A DNA stretch of 64,000 bases from Smallanthus sonchifolius (Eukaryota > Streptophyta > Magnoliopsida > Asterales > Asteraceae), in the NCBI GenBank assembly GCA_023525975.1, contig CM042034.1:131501-195500 (forward strand). The letters are read 5' to 3'. This document shows positions 11,001 through 23,691 of the stretch, piece after piece (the stretch's first letter is position 1; every line of letters starts with the position of its first letter). The position numbers and the translations under genes were made by a program. The notes below the pieces were generated by a model. It worked only from the letters and a program-made list of their open reading frames with translations, was not told where the DNA came from and ran no database searches.

Positions 11001-13927
11001 GAAATTCACAATGAGAAGTCCAAGAAATGAAATTACAGAAAAAAGCACGGAGCCAACAATCGTGGCTAGAGCAACAACATATTCTGGAAAAGTTGAGCGC
11101 ATGGTCCATGTTGTCTCTGATGAAGGACTAACATCATAAGCAGAACACTGTCATTCACAAAAAAAAAATTAATATAAAATGTGCTGCAAAAAAGATACCA
11201 AAGCGAATGAAAAAAAAATAAACATAACTTTTGTTTGTTTACCTGGCGAACACTGTTGACGCATGGTTGAACATTTGTTAACTGGAAGGTACTTGGGAAT
11301 GAAATCGTCGAAGAAGACAAGTGTCTTACAGTAAAATCAACTTTTCCAATAAGACCTAGCACATGAAATCAGTACAGCTCAGCAACATCCAACAGGAGAA
11401 CAAACGAGAACTATTACAGACTTCATATCAATATATACTTATATCAATACATTGTTGATACCTATTACATGAAGTGTAATAAAATAATAGCAAACGGATA
11501 CAGTTTACACTAGGCAAAACAAGGCAATTTTTAATGCTAGAATGCCTAGGCAACAAGGCACCCTTTCAAAGTAATAAAAAAAACTAGCTATAAAAGAGAT
11601 TCGTTGACACGATCTAGAAAGATATAATACCATCCAGCTCTATAAGGCAGGTGACATGAGCAGTTACTTGGTTGAACATAAAAAGGAGGGTATGATACAA
11701 ATCATCTATATGTTAAAATATAACATACAAAATCAGAGACAACCTTGCAACCATGTAAGCAACCACTAAACAAAGGCCTTGAGTATATTTGAAAATGCAA
11801 TGCCATAAGGATTCACAATATTGTGTACTCAAATTTTGTAGATGCGTATTCAATCACATGAATTGGGGTCACATATTATAAGTTTATAACTGATTTAAAA
11901 CATATCCTTTTATGTCAAAGGGGGTACAAGCACAGGTAATGTGTTGTACCCAGAATTTGACATCAAAATGAGAACTTACCTGTCATTACAGGGCCTATCC
12001 ATCAACTATAAACTTTTATTATGATTGAATTAGGGAGGGGGGCCTATGCAAGGAAATTTACTCGTATGCTTGAAAAGACCAAATCCAAGAGTGAGTCTCA
12101 GTGAGTTTTTGCTACGTCATTTATCCAGTATCTCATTATAGTAAAAGAAAAAAAAAGAGCATCTAGTTCCTATAGTTAAGATCACATTATCAAAATAATT
12201 CTATTTTACACAAGTAACACCTAGAATGTATATAATTTTAGAGGATTGTATATCAGCTTTGTTAGGAGATGATATGAAATATCCATAATAATAAGCAAAA
12301 CATGGTATGGAAAACCAACTTTTATCACAAGGAAAAGATGGTTCTTCTATCACTCACTTTGCATATGTAAAAACAACCAACGGGGTGAAGAGATTATGAA
12401 TGGTTTATTTGATAAAAGGGCTAATATGTAAAATAAATGAGACAAATGCAGCTTCTAGTTGTACTTAATGCTAATGTGGTTGTATATAGAGCAAAGCCTT
12501 GCGTATGTTTAGCTCTTGCCTAATGCCTCGCGCCTTGACTTTCGGGACCTAAACGCCTCAGAGCGCCAAGCGCCTTTTTTAAACCAAGATAATGTCCCTC
12601 CATACATTACTACCTAGAGTCAACTCGGTTATATTTCATTACGTGTGTCGCATTTATAACTCAAGTTCTAAAATGGATATGGCAACCATTTTCTGAGTTG
12701 TGATACGTGCCTAATTTTTCCTTGATTCCTCACTAGTACTATCATTGTATAGTCTCACTCTCGCACACACCTCCACATAGATATTAGTTTTATACTTATT
12801 TGATATGTAGACGTTTTTACTGCCCATTGTTATACCCACAGAACCATAGCAAGTTTTAGCATTATCTTATAAGAACATGGGAAAGTATTAAAGTTTCTTC
12901 CGTTTTACCAATATCTACTAGTAACTAATTAGAGTTATGTTTCCTAGGTCTAGGTTCTTTTGTGTGTGATTGACTCAGATGGCTAACCCCTGCAAGAAAT
13001 GACTTTTCTTTCGTGTCCTTTGAGTAGTTGTCATGAAATCATATATCATGTTGCTTCTCGTAGAATTTGCATTATTTCCAAGATATTTGAGATCAAATAA
13101 CACCTGATGTTAACTCAAGCATCATGTCCTTATCGTCTAGTATCACCGCAACAGTAATCACGGTAAGATTATGCTTATAACATAGAAAAGCAAAAATATA
13201 ACATTCATTGATCTTGCGATTAATGCAAAAGTAGAGTAATTTTTGTCATAAACCTGCGTAAGCTAATGATTTTCTGCAGTGCACATAATACCTACTTGCC
13301 TCCCAATTGACTAAAACAAGTTTTACTTGCAGTTGATAATAGCAAAAAAATGTTTGTAACAGGAATACATTTGATAAGTGAGAACACTAACCGTATAAAA
13401 TGCCCAGCACTAAACCACAAACGATGGCTGTAGTTACCACCCACAGCAGTGCGCTTTTAATCCTCTTGCCAACAGTCCTGCAGACAAACACATAGATGAT
13501 TGAAGTTTATTCTAACCTAGACATGATTTATTATTGCAGCTGAAAAGTAACCGGTTTTGAAGGAATCAGTTACTTACTTGTCTTGGTCGCCTTCGTAGTA
13601 AAACATTGCAAATGGAATAACAAAGAAGACAAGAATAGCATCGACGATGTAAATAGCCAGCCACAGATCCTTCATCGGCAATGTGAAATTACAAGCGCCG
13701 TTATAGATAGCGTGCCGGCAAGCCTGGCGGTTGGCGACATCGGCGGGAAGCATAAGTATGGAGATGGCAGCAACGGAGAGTCCCAAAACGACGACGAACT
13801 TGGGGAAATACGCCTGATTTTTGTCATCGGGGTGTTGGTAATTGACGAGGAGGTAGAGATTGAAGATAAACACCAGTACACAAACAACTATGGCTACGAT
13901 CACAAGCGCGAGATTGAAATCCCCCAT
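8024..13927 (-). CDS. LMBR1-like (LIMR family) multi-pass membrane protein, 14 exons
   Basis: Fourteen exons join without a frame break into 508 codons plus stop: 13927-13578, 13477-13392, 11355-11243, 11147-11037, 10906-10808, 10713-10591, 10186-10124, 10028-9964, 9178-9069, 8980-8866, 8757-8692, 8564-8454, 8373-8307 and 8071-8024. Every intron is GT..AG. The length matches the roughly 509-residue Arabidopsis LIMR proteins (At5g01460 / At3g08930). The protein starts MGDFNLALVIVAIVVCVLVF and has about nine hydrophobic segments. A charged central loop (exons 6-7, with KWRKN and EEMYPQGEK) precedes the highly conserved DPPLSPFLNE and LKLVF-type C-terminal helices, and the end is GWRRKKPSGRFQLSS. 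LMBR1/LIMR proteins are lipocalin-receptor-like integral membrane proteins; the plant molecular role is not established. Intron 2 (2.0 kb) is the longest. Confidence 0.96.
10946..10979. repeat. Perfect 16-bp inverted repeat in LMBR1 intron 4
   Basis: Two 16-base arms (TATTTCTTTCTGTTAG and its exact complement) are separated by only TC. The hairpin lies inside the 129-base intron between exons 4 and 5. Confidence 0.85.
11356..13391 (-). other. Intron 2 of the LMBR1-like gene
   Basis: This 2.0-kb intron holds no coding segment I could recognise. Short stretches such as AGGCAATTTTTAATGCTAGAATGCC (near 11.5 kb) and the GCGCC-rich stretch near 12.54-12.58 kb resemble dispersed plant repeats, but they are too degraded to classify. 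Confidence 0.5.
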
Positions 13928-14099
13928 TGTTGACCTTAGATCCGACTCGAAATCATCAAATCCAATTTCTAGGGTTTTTTTGAACTTCAGATGAGATCTG
14001 CTTTTGAGAATATGAACTTACGATTGTGTCCTTGGAGGAAGCGATGAAAGTGATTATAAAGAGGGGTCGAAAGGGAATTCGGAGTTCACACTGCGGACG

Positions 14100-15320
14100 C
14101 GCTGGGAACAGGCTGGACCAAGAATCATAGTGTTAGGACCCCCCAACTCAATATGTATTTTTATTCCCTTTTCAACAAAAACAAATACTCAGAATAAACT
14201 GTTATTTTTGTAAGGTTTAACCAATTTTATCGGTCTTGTGAATTTTTTTATTTTCTATGTGTCGCCACTAAAAAGGGTAAATTTAGTATTGAAATCCATT
14301 ATGTGTTCACATGTTTCTGGTTTCATTTTTTTTATTTCCTGTTGGATTTTCTTATAAGTAACTGGAATTTTTATTACTAATGTTTGAACATCCAAAAAGC
14401 TGTTAACATGGTGTTTTAAATTTATCATGCATCTCATTTGATAAACGCATGAATATAGGACCCATCAAACAAAATGATCACATAAATTTAGACATTTAAT
14501 GGTGTTTTTAGATTCCAAAACAAGAAACATTGTAGTTGTGTAAGTGGTTGTATGTTTAATTTGTTATCTGATTTTGTGTTCATGTTCAATATTGTAATAG
14601 ATTTGATATCCTTATATGGTTATTTTCTGTGGACGATTATTGCTTATGTTATGTGCATAATTTTTCCCCGAATTCTGCCATGGAACATTGTGGTTTAGGC
14701 AAAATTAAGTGTAATTAACCAGAATGCTACTATAATTAGGTGATCTATGAATATTGAGATAAAATTTGTTAGACAATGGGTTTCCATGGCTTTTCGTTAT
14801 CTAAGGCTACTAAAAAAGTTCTCTTTCTTTAATTTAGTTTACATTTGTTAATGTTGGTTTTAAGCTTGACAAAACAGGCTGGTTGGGTTGTGTGTCGGGT
14901 CAGATCGGCTTCCGGTCAGAACGGATTTGATACAAAATGAGTTCGGGTCAAAACGGGTTGGGTTGTGTGCCACTCTAATCTTTTGCTAAAGTTGATGAGA
15001 AAATCACTGGAATTTGAGTTCAAGTCTGATTATCTATGTAAACTGAAAAGATGATGGATTTTCTAACAAAGTTTAGTAATTTCACCAATTCACTGTTTCT
15101 TTGATTCTTACTCAAGTCAAGTGTTAGGATTATTGTTTCTTTGATTGTTACTGAAGTCAAGTGTTAGGAGTGTTGACTAAAGTGCATACACGTGATTTTG
15201 CTTATTTTTGTGTTATTTCACTTATACAGCCCTCATGTGTGTTAGATTTGTAAATGATTAAAAACATTAATTTCATTCAGCAGGGAATGAAAACAGTTTG
15301 CCAAATTATGTTCATGCAAG
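14100..15320. other. Intergenic region upstream of the LMBR1-like gene
   Basis: No gene is seen. A GGGTCAAAACGGGTTGGGTTG phrase near 14.95 kb resembles a dispersed plant repeat. A phrase containing AAGTCAAGTGTTAGGA is duplicated at 15.11 and 15.16 kb. The right end is the Helitron-type terminus at 15325-15358, so part of this stretch may be Helitron interior. Confidence 0.5.
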
Positions 15321-15324
15321 AATT

Positions 15325-15358
15325 CCCCGCCGCAACGCGCGGTGGGGGAAAAACCTAG
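15325..15358 (+). mobile_element. 3' terminus of a Helitron
   Basis: A GC-rich hairpin (CCCCGCCGC / GCGGTGGGG, loop AACGC) is followed after seven bases by CTAG and then a host T. This is the textbook Helitron 3' end (hairpin, short spacer, CTRR, insertion before T). The matching 5' TC end was not found, so the length of the element is unknown. Confidence 0.75.
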
Positions 15359-15789
15359 TTTGATACAAAAGGTGGCAAGCTATTATAAGTTAAAGAAATA
15401 CAATATAAAGAAGAAAAAATACCTTTGTAATGCTTTGCAATGAGATTGAGAGACGGTACAAGTAATGTTTAGTTGCGAGAGTACAATTCCCTACCAGCAG
15501 AGCACACTATCAAGAGATACACATTGATGTACAAATAGAAAGAAAGAAAAAAAAAGGACATGTAATTTATAGTGCATTGTGGGCCAAGTATTGTGTATCA
15601 TTTAATCAACTTCAACTTTGATTTAGTCGTCTTAATCTTTTAGATATATAATTTGTGACAAAAGTAGTTGTATATTTCAACTAATAATTTAGCTTCAATT
15701 CTTATAGCCTATGATTCAAATTTAGACATATGCTTTACAAACAAACCCATAGCCTATGACATGAATATAGAAGTAATTAGACAATACGT

Positions 15790-16056
15790 TGTTATGATAT
15801 CGAGAATGATTGCTAAAACAAGCGAGAATGATAAACGAGATCGCTAAAACAAGCGAGTATGATAAACGAGAGAAAAAATTGAGAGAGAACAATTGGGGGT
15901 AAAACTGATATGAATTGATTGATAACTTGAATAATGTTACAAAGAAGCTATTTATAGACAAAGCTAACAAACTACTGAACCAGGCGAACTTAAGAAGTTC
16001 GCCCCTATACTAAATAAGCGAACTTAGTAAGTCCGCCTATACTAAGTTCGCTAACA
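15790..16056 (-). repeat. 3' LTR of the copia element (267 bp)
   Basis: Read on the minus strand it runs TGTTAGCGAACTTA ... GATATCATAACA. It contains a TCTATAAATAGC TATA box and two or three GCGAACTTA/TAAGTTCGC palindromes. It is about 100 bases longer than the other LTR because of a tandem duplication of an AACAAGCGAGAATGATAAAC phrase and an extra palindrome copy. The polypurine tract (plus-strand CCCCCCTCAAG) abuts it at 16057. Confidence 0.9.
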
Positions 16057-16153
16057 CCCCCCTCAAGTTGGAGGAGTATACAACCCCAACTTGGAAATGA
16101 TATCGGAATGCGGTTGACCAGCCAAACTCTTTGTGAATAAATCCGCAAGTTGA

Positions 16154-17905
16154 TCAGAAGTCCGTGTGTGATAAAAGCATAATCAAACCGGCTTGAAGCT
16201 TCTCACGGACAAAATGACAATCCAACTCGATATGCTTAGTTCGCTCATGAAAAACTGGATTCTTAGCAATATGAATAGCCGTCTGACTATCACATTTGAG
16301 AGGAACATGAGTAAGATTATCAAGCCGAAACTCCACAAACAAACGAGTCAACCAAGCAAGTTCCTGTGTGACACGGCGAAGAGAACGATATTCAGCTTCA
16401 GTAGAACTAAGAGAAACAGTAGGTTGCTTCTTGGATTTCCAAGAAATAGGACTGCCCCCAAGAGAAATGAAATAGCCACTGACAGAACGCCGAGTATTAG
16501 GACAAGATGCCCAATCAGAATCACAATAAGCAGACAAAGACATATCAGGAGCACTATTAAAGGACAACCCTTGAGAACAAGTGCCTTTGACATACCGAAG
16601 AGTATGACACGCAGCATCCCAATGAGGAACACGCGGATCACTCATAAACTGGCTGAGAAACTGAACCGCAAAAGCAAGATCAAGCCAAGTATGAGTAAGG
16701 TAATTGAGTTTACCAACAAGGTGACGATAGGCCAAAGAACGAGTAGATCTCCTGGGCTCCAGAGGTGGAGGAGGAGGAATAGGAGAAACAGGAGGAGGAG
16801 TGGAATCAACTTCAGGAGCAGCCGAAGAAGATGAAAGAACAGCAGCTGGATCTGTCTCCTCAAACATATCATTTAAAGAAGGGAACAAATAAGAATGATC
16901 TGAAGAGTGTAAAGAAGGGAAAATGTGCTCAAGAAAAGTCACATCCCGAGAAACAAGAACTTGTCGAGTGTCAAGATTATAAAGCTTGTAACCTTTCTTT
17001 CCAAAGGGATAACCAATAAAAATACAAGCTTGAGCTCTAGGCTGAAATTTATCACGTCCGGGTGTAGAGGTAGAAGCATAACACAAACACCCAAAAGTGC
17101 GAAGGTGGGTGTATGAAGGAGCTTTACGAAAGAGCATCTCAGAAGGAGATTTTACCTTAAGAACCCGTGTGGAGAAAATATTAATCAAATGAGTAGCTGT
17201 AAGAACGCATTCACCCCAAAACGTTATCGGTAACTTGGATTGAAACATAATAGCACGAGCAGTTTCGAGAAGCTGCTTATGTTTACGTTCCACCACCCCA
17301 TATTGTTGAGGAACCCCAGGACAAGTAGTCTGATGAATAATACCCTTCTGTTTAAAATACTCGGCATGATGAACACCCAAACCAAGTTCAAAAGCATTAT
17401 CAGATCGAACACGCTTCACATTGGTACTGAACTGAGTCTCAACCATTTCAATGAACCCTTGAAGAATAGTAAAGGCATTTCCTTTAGTTGTCAAAAGATG
17501 AGTCCAAGTAGTTCTAATAAAATCATCAACAATGGTGAGAAAATATTTATATCCATCAAATGTAGTAGATCGATACGGTCCCCACATATCAATATGAATA
17601 AGATCAAACATTTGAGAACTGGATATACTACTAGATGCAAAAGGCAGTTTATGATGTCTAGCCTTAGGACAAACAGAACAATCATCAATAGAACAATCAT
17701 GTGCACCAGTAAAGACATTCAATTGCTTAAGTTTGTACAAAGGTAAATGACCAAGACGAGTATGCCAAAGTTTCAAAGAAACAACAGAATTACAGTGAGA
17801 AAAAGAATCAACTGCAACAGAGAAAATTTTATTTGGATTCAAGAGATAAAGGCCGTTGAGAAGATATCCCAGGACCAACGGACTACTCAGCGAAGAGGCC
17901 TGCAA
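16154..17905 (-). pseudogene. Copia polyprotein: pre-integrase, integrase, RNase H (reverse transcriptase deleted)
   Basis: One open frame of 583 codons continues the polyprotein; its first codon is TTG, so it is not an independent start. In order it has the gag-pre-integrase motif (KLWHTRLGH), the integrase core with the first Asp in FDLIHIDMWGPY, the second in VRSDNAFE and the Glu in VVERKHK, a proline-rich linker (PPPVSPIPPPPPLEPRRSTR), then directly YRHLVGKLNYLT and the RNase H domain (Asp in YCDSDWAS, Glu in SSTEAEY, Asp in KCDSQTA). Everything between RRSTR and YRHLVGKLN, which normally holds the whole catalytic RT including its YVDD box, is missing, yet the frame stays open across the junction. 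The product could not copy itself. Confidence 0.93.
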
Positions 17906-18291
17906 GAAACAAATAGTTTCAGAAAACTGAACAAGACCCTTTGTATCCCTACAAAGTTTAGGAAAAAAAATAAGAGATTATGGTTGAACTGAGGCATAAA
18001 GAAGACATTAGAAATAGAAAACGTCTTGGTAAGATGAACTGTTCCGACCTGCGTAACAGTTAAGACATACCTGTTTGGAAGAAGAACATAAACCGGCGAG
18101 TTAAGCAATTGAACATCAGAAAGTAAATTGAAATCAAAGCACATATGATTACTTGCACCGGTATCAATGATCCAAGTAGTATCGACCGTAGTCGAATTGC
18201 AAGCAATAATATCTACAAAATTTGCAAAGCTGAGTGGTTGAACATTAGGAACACCACCCTGAACCCTAGAATTCTGCTGAAGAAGTTGCAA
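17887..18291 (-). pseudogene. Copia protease region
   Basis: A 134-codon frame contains the retropepsin active-site motif in TTWIIDTGASNHMC. It overlaps the start of the integrase frame in a different phase, and further upstream gag lies in yet another phase, so at least two frameshifts break the original single polyprotein. Confidence 0.85.
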
Positions 18292-18419
18292 CAGTTTGTT
18301 GTACTGTTCAGAAGAAAGAGTATTAGGAGCACCAGAAGTAGGAACAGTAACCCCAGCATCAGAAACAGCATTAGCAGCAGCTTTGGGTTTAGTAAATTTG
18401 AAATATTTAGGAAACCCAA

Positions 18420-18940
18420 TTAAACGATAACATTGCTGGCATCATGTCCTGGCTTCTTGCAATGAGAGCAAACAGAACCTTTCCGAGCACTGTAATTCTT
18501 TGGTACTTGCACAAAATCATTCTGAGGAATAAACTGAGTCGATGAATGAAGCTCCCTTTGTTTCTCATCTTGAATGAGAAAAGCATAAGCTTCATTGATT
18601 GAGGGAAGAGGCTTCATCATGATAATATTCCCACGAATCATGTCATAACAAGGGTTAAGACCCATCATAAACTGCATCAAACGTTGATCTGTTTCACGCT
18701 TAGCCATAAGTTGGGAAGCACCACATGTGCAGGGAGGAATAGGCTCGATTGCATTAAGCTCATCCCAAACAGCTTTGATTTTGGTAAAATATGTAGCAAC
18801 ATCATCATTCCCTTGAGAAATAGCAGAAATAGACTTCCGCAATTGATAATATTTGGCCCCATTACTCTGTCCATACCGGTCAGTTAACTCTTTTCAGAGT
18901 TGTCGAGCATTCTCAACATACAAAACGCTCTCACTGATAT
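18420..18940 (-). pseudogene. Copia gag, C-terminal part
   Basis: This part of the UBN2-type gag runs from SESVLYVENARQL through ELTDRYGQSNGAKYYQLRKS, INEAYAFLIQDEKQR and the zinc knuckle CSHCKKPGH. A TGA replaces the usual Trp codon after ENARQL, and the last Cys of the CCHC knuckle has become Val. Its upstream end is cut at 18940 by insertion A, whose target duplication GATAT falls within the SSDIS codons. Confidence 0.88.
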
Positions 18941-21497
18941 TGTCACACCCCAACCGACGGCGGAATACGTCGGGGCGGGACATGTAGACTGTTCAAAAGC
19001 TCAAGGTTTACTAAAGTTGAAATATTTAAACAACCAATTTCATTAAAACATCAAATTCCACAATACAAGAATAGAAAATACATAAATAGTTTCTTTAAAT
19101 TTCATTCTAGGTCCTCGGTCCTAAGTGAAGCAACTTGTACTTATTCTCAAGCATTGGTACCTGAAACATGATGAAAATAAGGTCAACTAAAAAGTTGGTG
19201 AGCATACATAGGTTTTGACACACAACAAGTTTAAGATGTTTTATACAATTCATACGATACATGTGTATAAGGCATTTATGGAGAATCTATAGTTAAACTA
19301 TGTGTGTACAATCAAACCTTGGACTGAGGCATAACACGCATGTTACCCTTATGTAAAGTCGGTAACAAACACCCTAACCGGGTGGGTTTGTCAGACACAA
19401 TAGATCCATCAATGTTAACCGTTGGCTTGTACGTAGTTAATGATTGTACTAAAGTCATGTATATGTAGTCTTAACTCATAGCATTCAAACATAAAGCACG
19501 TAACACATAATATCATATTATTGAATTGTATTTAAATCAATGCAAAAAAGTTTTAAAGAATAGATCATGTTTCACCCCAAAATGTACAAAAATGAAAAGG
19601 GGGCTATGTAAACTCACTTTCATATTGTGACTTAAACCATGAGCTAGTTCGTGAAGACAAGTGAACCGGATCAATGATGCCCTAAATAAATAGTTAGGCA
19701 TATTTAATATATATTGAAATGATCAAAAGGAAATAAAAGCGTAATGATTTGGACTTGAGGATTTGGAGCGAACGACCGAACGAGAGAATATTAAAGGTTC
19801 GAATTTCAACGTTAAATAAGTGATAATATATAAATGGGATTACATGAAATAATGTTTTATAGATTTCTATTTTATAAAAGATATTTTAGGTGTCAACGAT
19901 AAGGATTAATTGCAAAATTAATTTAATAAAATCTCATTAAAACAATTAGGTTGAATATTATAATATAATATGAAAATCAAATTACTAAATGAATAATATA
20001 ACTACTAATACCATAGTATTTATGAAAAGATTAATAATATGATGAAAAAAACAGTTATTAAAATTCATGTTATTAGTAACACCAATGAAAACGAATTATT
20101 AATAATAATATATCATGGTCCATGACATTTTAACGGTTTAGGAAGAATACATTTCTAACCCTTTCGTTTCATAAAACTTATGATGTTAACGAAGTACGAC
20201 CATTTTTATAACTTTAAAAGCAATATCTAAGCTAATAGGGTTTATGAAAATACACTAACGTTTGTCATGTTTTTTTAAATACATAGTGGTAACGAAATAA
20301 TACATATTGGAACATAATGATGCTCATATATACTATGTTTAATATCCAACACGTTTTTAGAAAAATGATTAAACATAATTCTGAACACTTTTTATTTTAA
20401 AATAATATTATTTATAAACCCTTCAATATTAAAAAAAAATGAAAGATTAGCATAATAATAATTGTGTGTCTGTGTTAGTAACAGCAGGGTAATCAAAACA
20501 ATTGAAAGAAAAAGAAACGGCGGTGCCTGGGTTAGAACCCGTGACCAGCCCTTCTGTTGTGAAGTGATTTTACCACTGGACCAACTTCTTATTTGATTAA
20601 CAGACCAGAACGAAATTTTTAAATAGAATATTCGCCCAGTTCCTCACCTTCATTACAAAACCCAGATCGCAAATCGTGTTCCCCTCCCCAAAACACGAAT
20701 TCGAAACCATGTAATCCCGATCAGAGAAGTGCGAAAACGAATGAGAGAAACTTGTTACGTGATGTTTGACCTTGGATCGATAGTAAGTTTGGGTGGCTAT
20801 CCCCTCTTGCGCTGATCAAACCGAGGGAGAAATAGAGACTGAATTTGGAGGTGTTTTCGAGTTTCATAGGCTTGGGGATCCTATAGGGCGATTAACCACG
20901 AGTTGAAACGCGTTTGTGGTTGTGATTGAGACGCGAAAACAGGGATTTACACCATAAAAACGTGAATTCGTCCCCCATTCACGTGACTTTCCATACGGGT
21001 GTCAATCCCACAAATTTGGTTCAAATCCTTCGTATTAAAGCCTGAAGGGTGGTCAATAATCGTTTAGGAATGATTTGGATCCAAAAAGAGAAGGTTTGAA
21101 CGCGGATTTAAGGAGATTAGATGGGGATTTACGCGTGTTTGACTTTCTGAAGTCAAACTTACGTATGATTAGTTACAAGGTCCAAGTTTAGGAGGGTTCT
21201 TCAAGGGATAAGGGTTCAAGTTAAGGTTTAAACTATTGAGTGGGGTTCAAAGCTAATAAATGGGTTCAAGACCAATTGTTTTAAAGTTCTTTTTAATTTA
21301 TTATAAAAACATTTTTGTAATGTTTATAAAATCTAATTTTTATTGGTTTGATTATGAGTATTTTATAAAAGAAAAACTTCTCCATTGACATAAAATTACA
21401 AATTGTAACATCCATGATTATATATATATATTATAAAAAAAATTTTGTAATTACATGATTAAACCTTGTAAGTTTAACCTTTTGATTTAATTAGCAT

Positions 21498-21536
<39 letters not shown>

Positions 21537-21722
21537 TATATGAATATTCATGCGTACGTTATATAAATAATAATAGAATAATATTTAAATGCAAGATTGA
21601 AAAATTAGGTTTTATGCATGTTGAAATAATAATTGTTGTGACATATGGTGTTGGACGAGAAAGGGGTTGAAATGGAGTGTCATCATTGAATTCAATAGTA
21701 CCAGAAAATCATGGATATTACA
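18941..21722. mobile_element. Insertion A: solo-LTR-like element, TSD GATAT
   Basis: This 2782-bp insertion begins TGTCACACCCC and ends TTACA. It is flanked on both sides by GATAT (18936-18940 and 21723-21727) and interrupts the copia gag frame exactly, since gag reads SSDI on one side and SESVLY on the other. There is no coding sequence and no second LTR copy, so a solo LTR of a large Ty3/gypsy-like element is the best reading. It shares phrases with insertion C (AACACCCTAACCGGGTGGG, CACAATAGATC, GGTGAG near GTTTCACCCCAAAA), which places them in one family. Confidence 0.85.
21502..21532. repeat. (AT)n microsatellite
   Basis: An AT dinucleotide run lies inside insertion A. Similar runs occur at 24730-24790 and 24950-24962 in insertion C. 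Confidence 0.9.
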
Positions 21723-21727
21723 GATAT

Positions 21728-21812
21728 CACTGGACAAAGTGTTCAAAATCCAAGAAATAACCATATCATTGCATCTTTTCCATAACTCCAGATTAGGAGA
21801 GTAAGTAGGTCT
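21728..21812 (-). pseudogene. Copia gag, central fragment stranded between two insertions
   Basis: An 85-base gag island encodes TYSPNLELWKRCNDMV followed by ISWILNTLSSDI. It lies between insertion A and insertion B and joins in frame with gag on both sides once the target duplications GATAT and GGTCT are counted once. Confidence 0.92.
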
Positions 21813-23691
21813 TGTCACACCCCCAATTTCAACTGACGGAGTTTTACCGTTTGGTGTGTGACTAACCAGGATCTCAGTCATTAGTTATATCAAACGACAC
21901 TACATGGGACTCAAATTGAAATATTATAAAAGTTCAGAGTAAATGCGGAAACGTTTAAACAAGAGTAAATGCACACAACAACGCGCCCAAGACTAACAAT
22001 AACGGAAACATAATAAATGTTCAATTGATTTGACAATTATTGAGAATATCATGTTGACACCATGCATGCCCTAACGTGCACCTGTGCCTTAGCTTAGCGT
22101 CCTGAGAAAACATGTAAGAAAAAGTATCAACACAAGGTTGGTGAGTTCACAGGTTTCAGTTTGCAACAAAGTTCAGTAGGTTAATGTACATTCAATATAT
22201 AAATCAATAGGTAGCTAACCCATAAGCATGTTAACTAATGCACTCGCAACCGACAGCTGATTGTTTATGTTTTTGCCTCCCACCAGGCCTATCAACCATG
22301 GTGCATGTTTAGGTCAATGTTGCACCCGTTCGACCTCTAGTCAAGTTAGCGCGACTAACATATGTTCATATCAACGGTCCGATGTGAGGACTTAACGATA
22401 GATGTGTACGCATAGTCAAACAAGTGATAACATATATGAATTACATAACCAAAAGTGTTTACGTCATGCTTTCTCCCCCAGTTTAAAACAGTAAAAAGGG
22501 GCTGTGAAAACTCACATGCGTTGCGTTGTAGGTAGTATCACACAAGTAAGAGATTTGGAACCTCAAGTGTTAGCCTGCACGGCTTACGTATGCCCTAGAA
22601 TTATAAACACATAAGTTAGGGACATATGGGATTTGTGACGACGACACGGAAGATTAGAACATCTTAAAACATTCTAAGGATCAATGAGTAGAAGAACGTG
22701 TCCACGAGAATAATGACTTCTTAATATACTTATTAAGATAAATACGTTTCGTGTCGAACGTCTATAATTACAAATAATATTATTTAATAAACATTCGTGC
22801 GTTTGTACCATTTAATAATGGCCTAAGAAAATAATATAATTAATATATTATTTTTAAACTCGTATAAAATATGTGGTAATCACTTACGTGATAAAAATAA
22901 TAAATATGTTATTTTTGTTCGAGGATATAATACGTGAGTAAATAATATAAATAATTATATTATTAATTAGTTTGAAACGTTACACAAGATTTATAAACGA
23001 GGTGAAATAATATATAAGTATATATTATTTTATAATAGGGGTCACGGGTTGAAAATAATATAAACATATTATTTTATACGAAGTCGTGGTTTGAAAATAA
23101 TATAAATATATTATTTTAAAAGTGAGAAAATAATATTAAATAGGTTATAAAACCAAACCCGAGCCTACGAGTGGTTTCTGGTTTCAAAACACATTAATAT
23201 ATTAAAATAATAATATGGGAATTGGTTTTATATTAAAAATAATGATTTAAAAATGATCTAAAAAGAAAACATGGTGGAGGGACTCGAACCCGGGTCTCCT
23301 CCCCCACATCCAATCGAACTAACCACTACACCCGCTAGGGTCATCGCATCCAATACCCGGTTCTAAAAGTTTTTAATCTAAAAGTCCCCAGTGCTCTTCC
23401 CCTTTACGCGAAACCTGACCAAACTCCACCCCAAAACCAACGAATTCGTTTTTGATTGAAGCAAAAGACATAGGGTTTTTGATAATCGGGGTAATTCGAA
23501 CCTGTGGGTGTAGTTAATTTCGAAATCATCAAGTTTTAGATAGTTAAATTCCAGTTTGAAAAGTCGAACCCTAGGTTCTTAGCATGGATTCGATTTGAAC
23601 AATTCAGATGGTAAAACTTGTTGGAATCATAGGGCTATTGACAAACAAAGGACCGCGAGTCAATCCCTGTGGTTTAATTTGATTGAGATGG

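Noticed and set aside
13583..13933. Plus-strand 116-codon frame opposite LIMR exon 1
   Set aside because: It is exactly antisense to a conserved exon and has no independent support.
16193..18887. Plus-strand frames of up to 213 codons opposite the copia genes
   Set aside because: They are antisense shadows of the minus-strand polyprotein, rich in Arg, Lys, Ser and Asn as expected for complements of coding sequence.
23281..23335. Possible tRNA gene in insertion C
   Set aside because: It has box-like motifs, but I could not form an acceptor stem or anticodon arm; noted as a box motif only.
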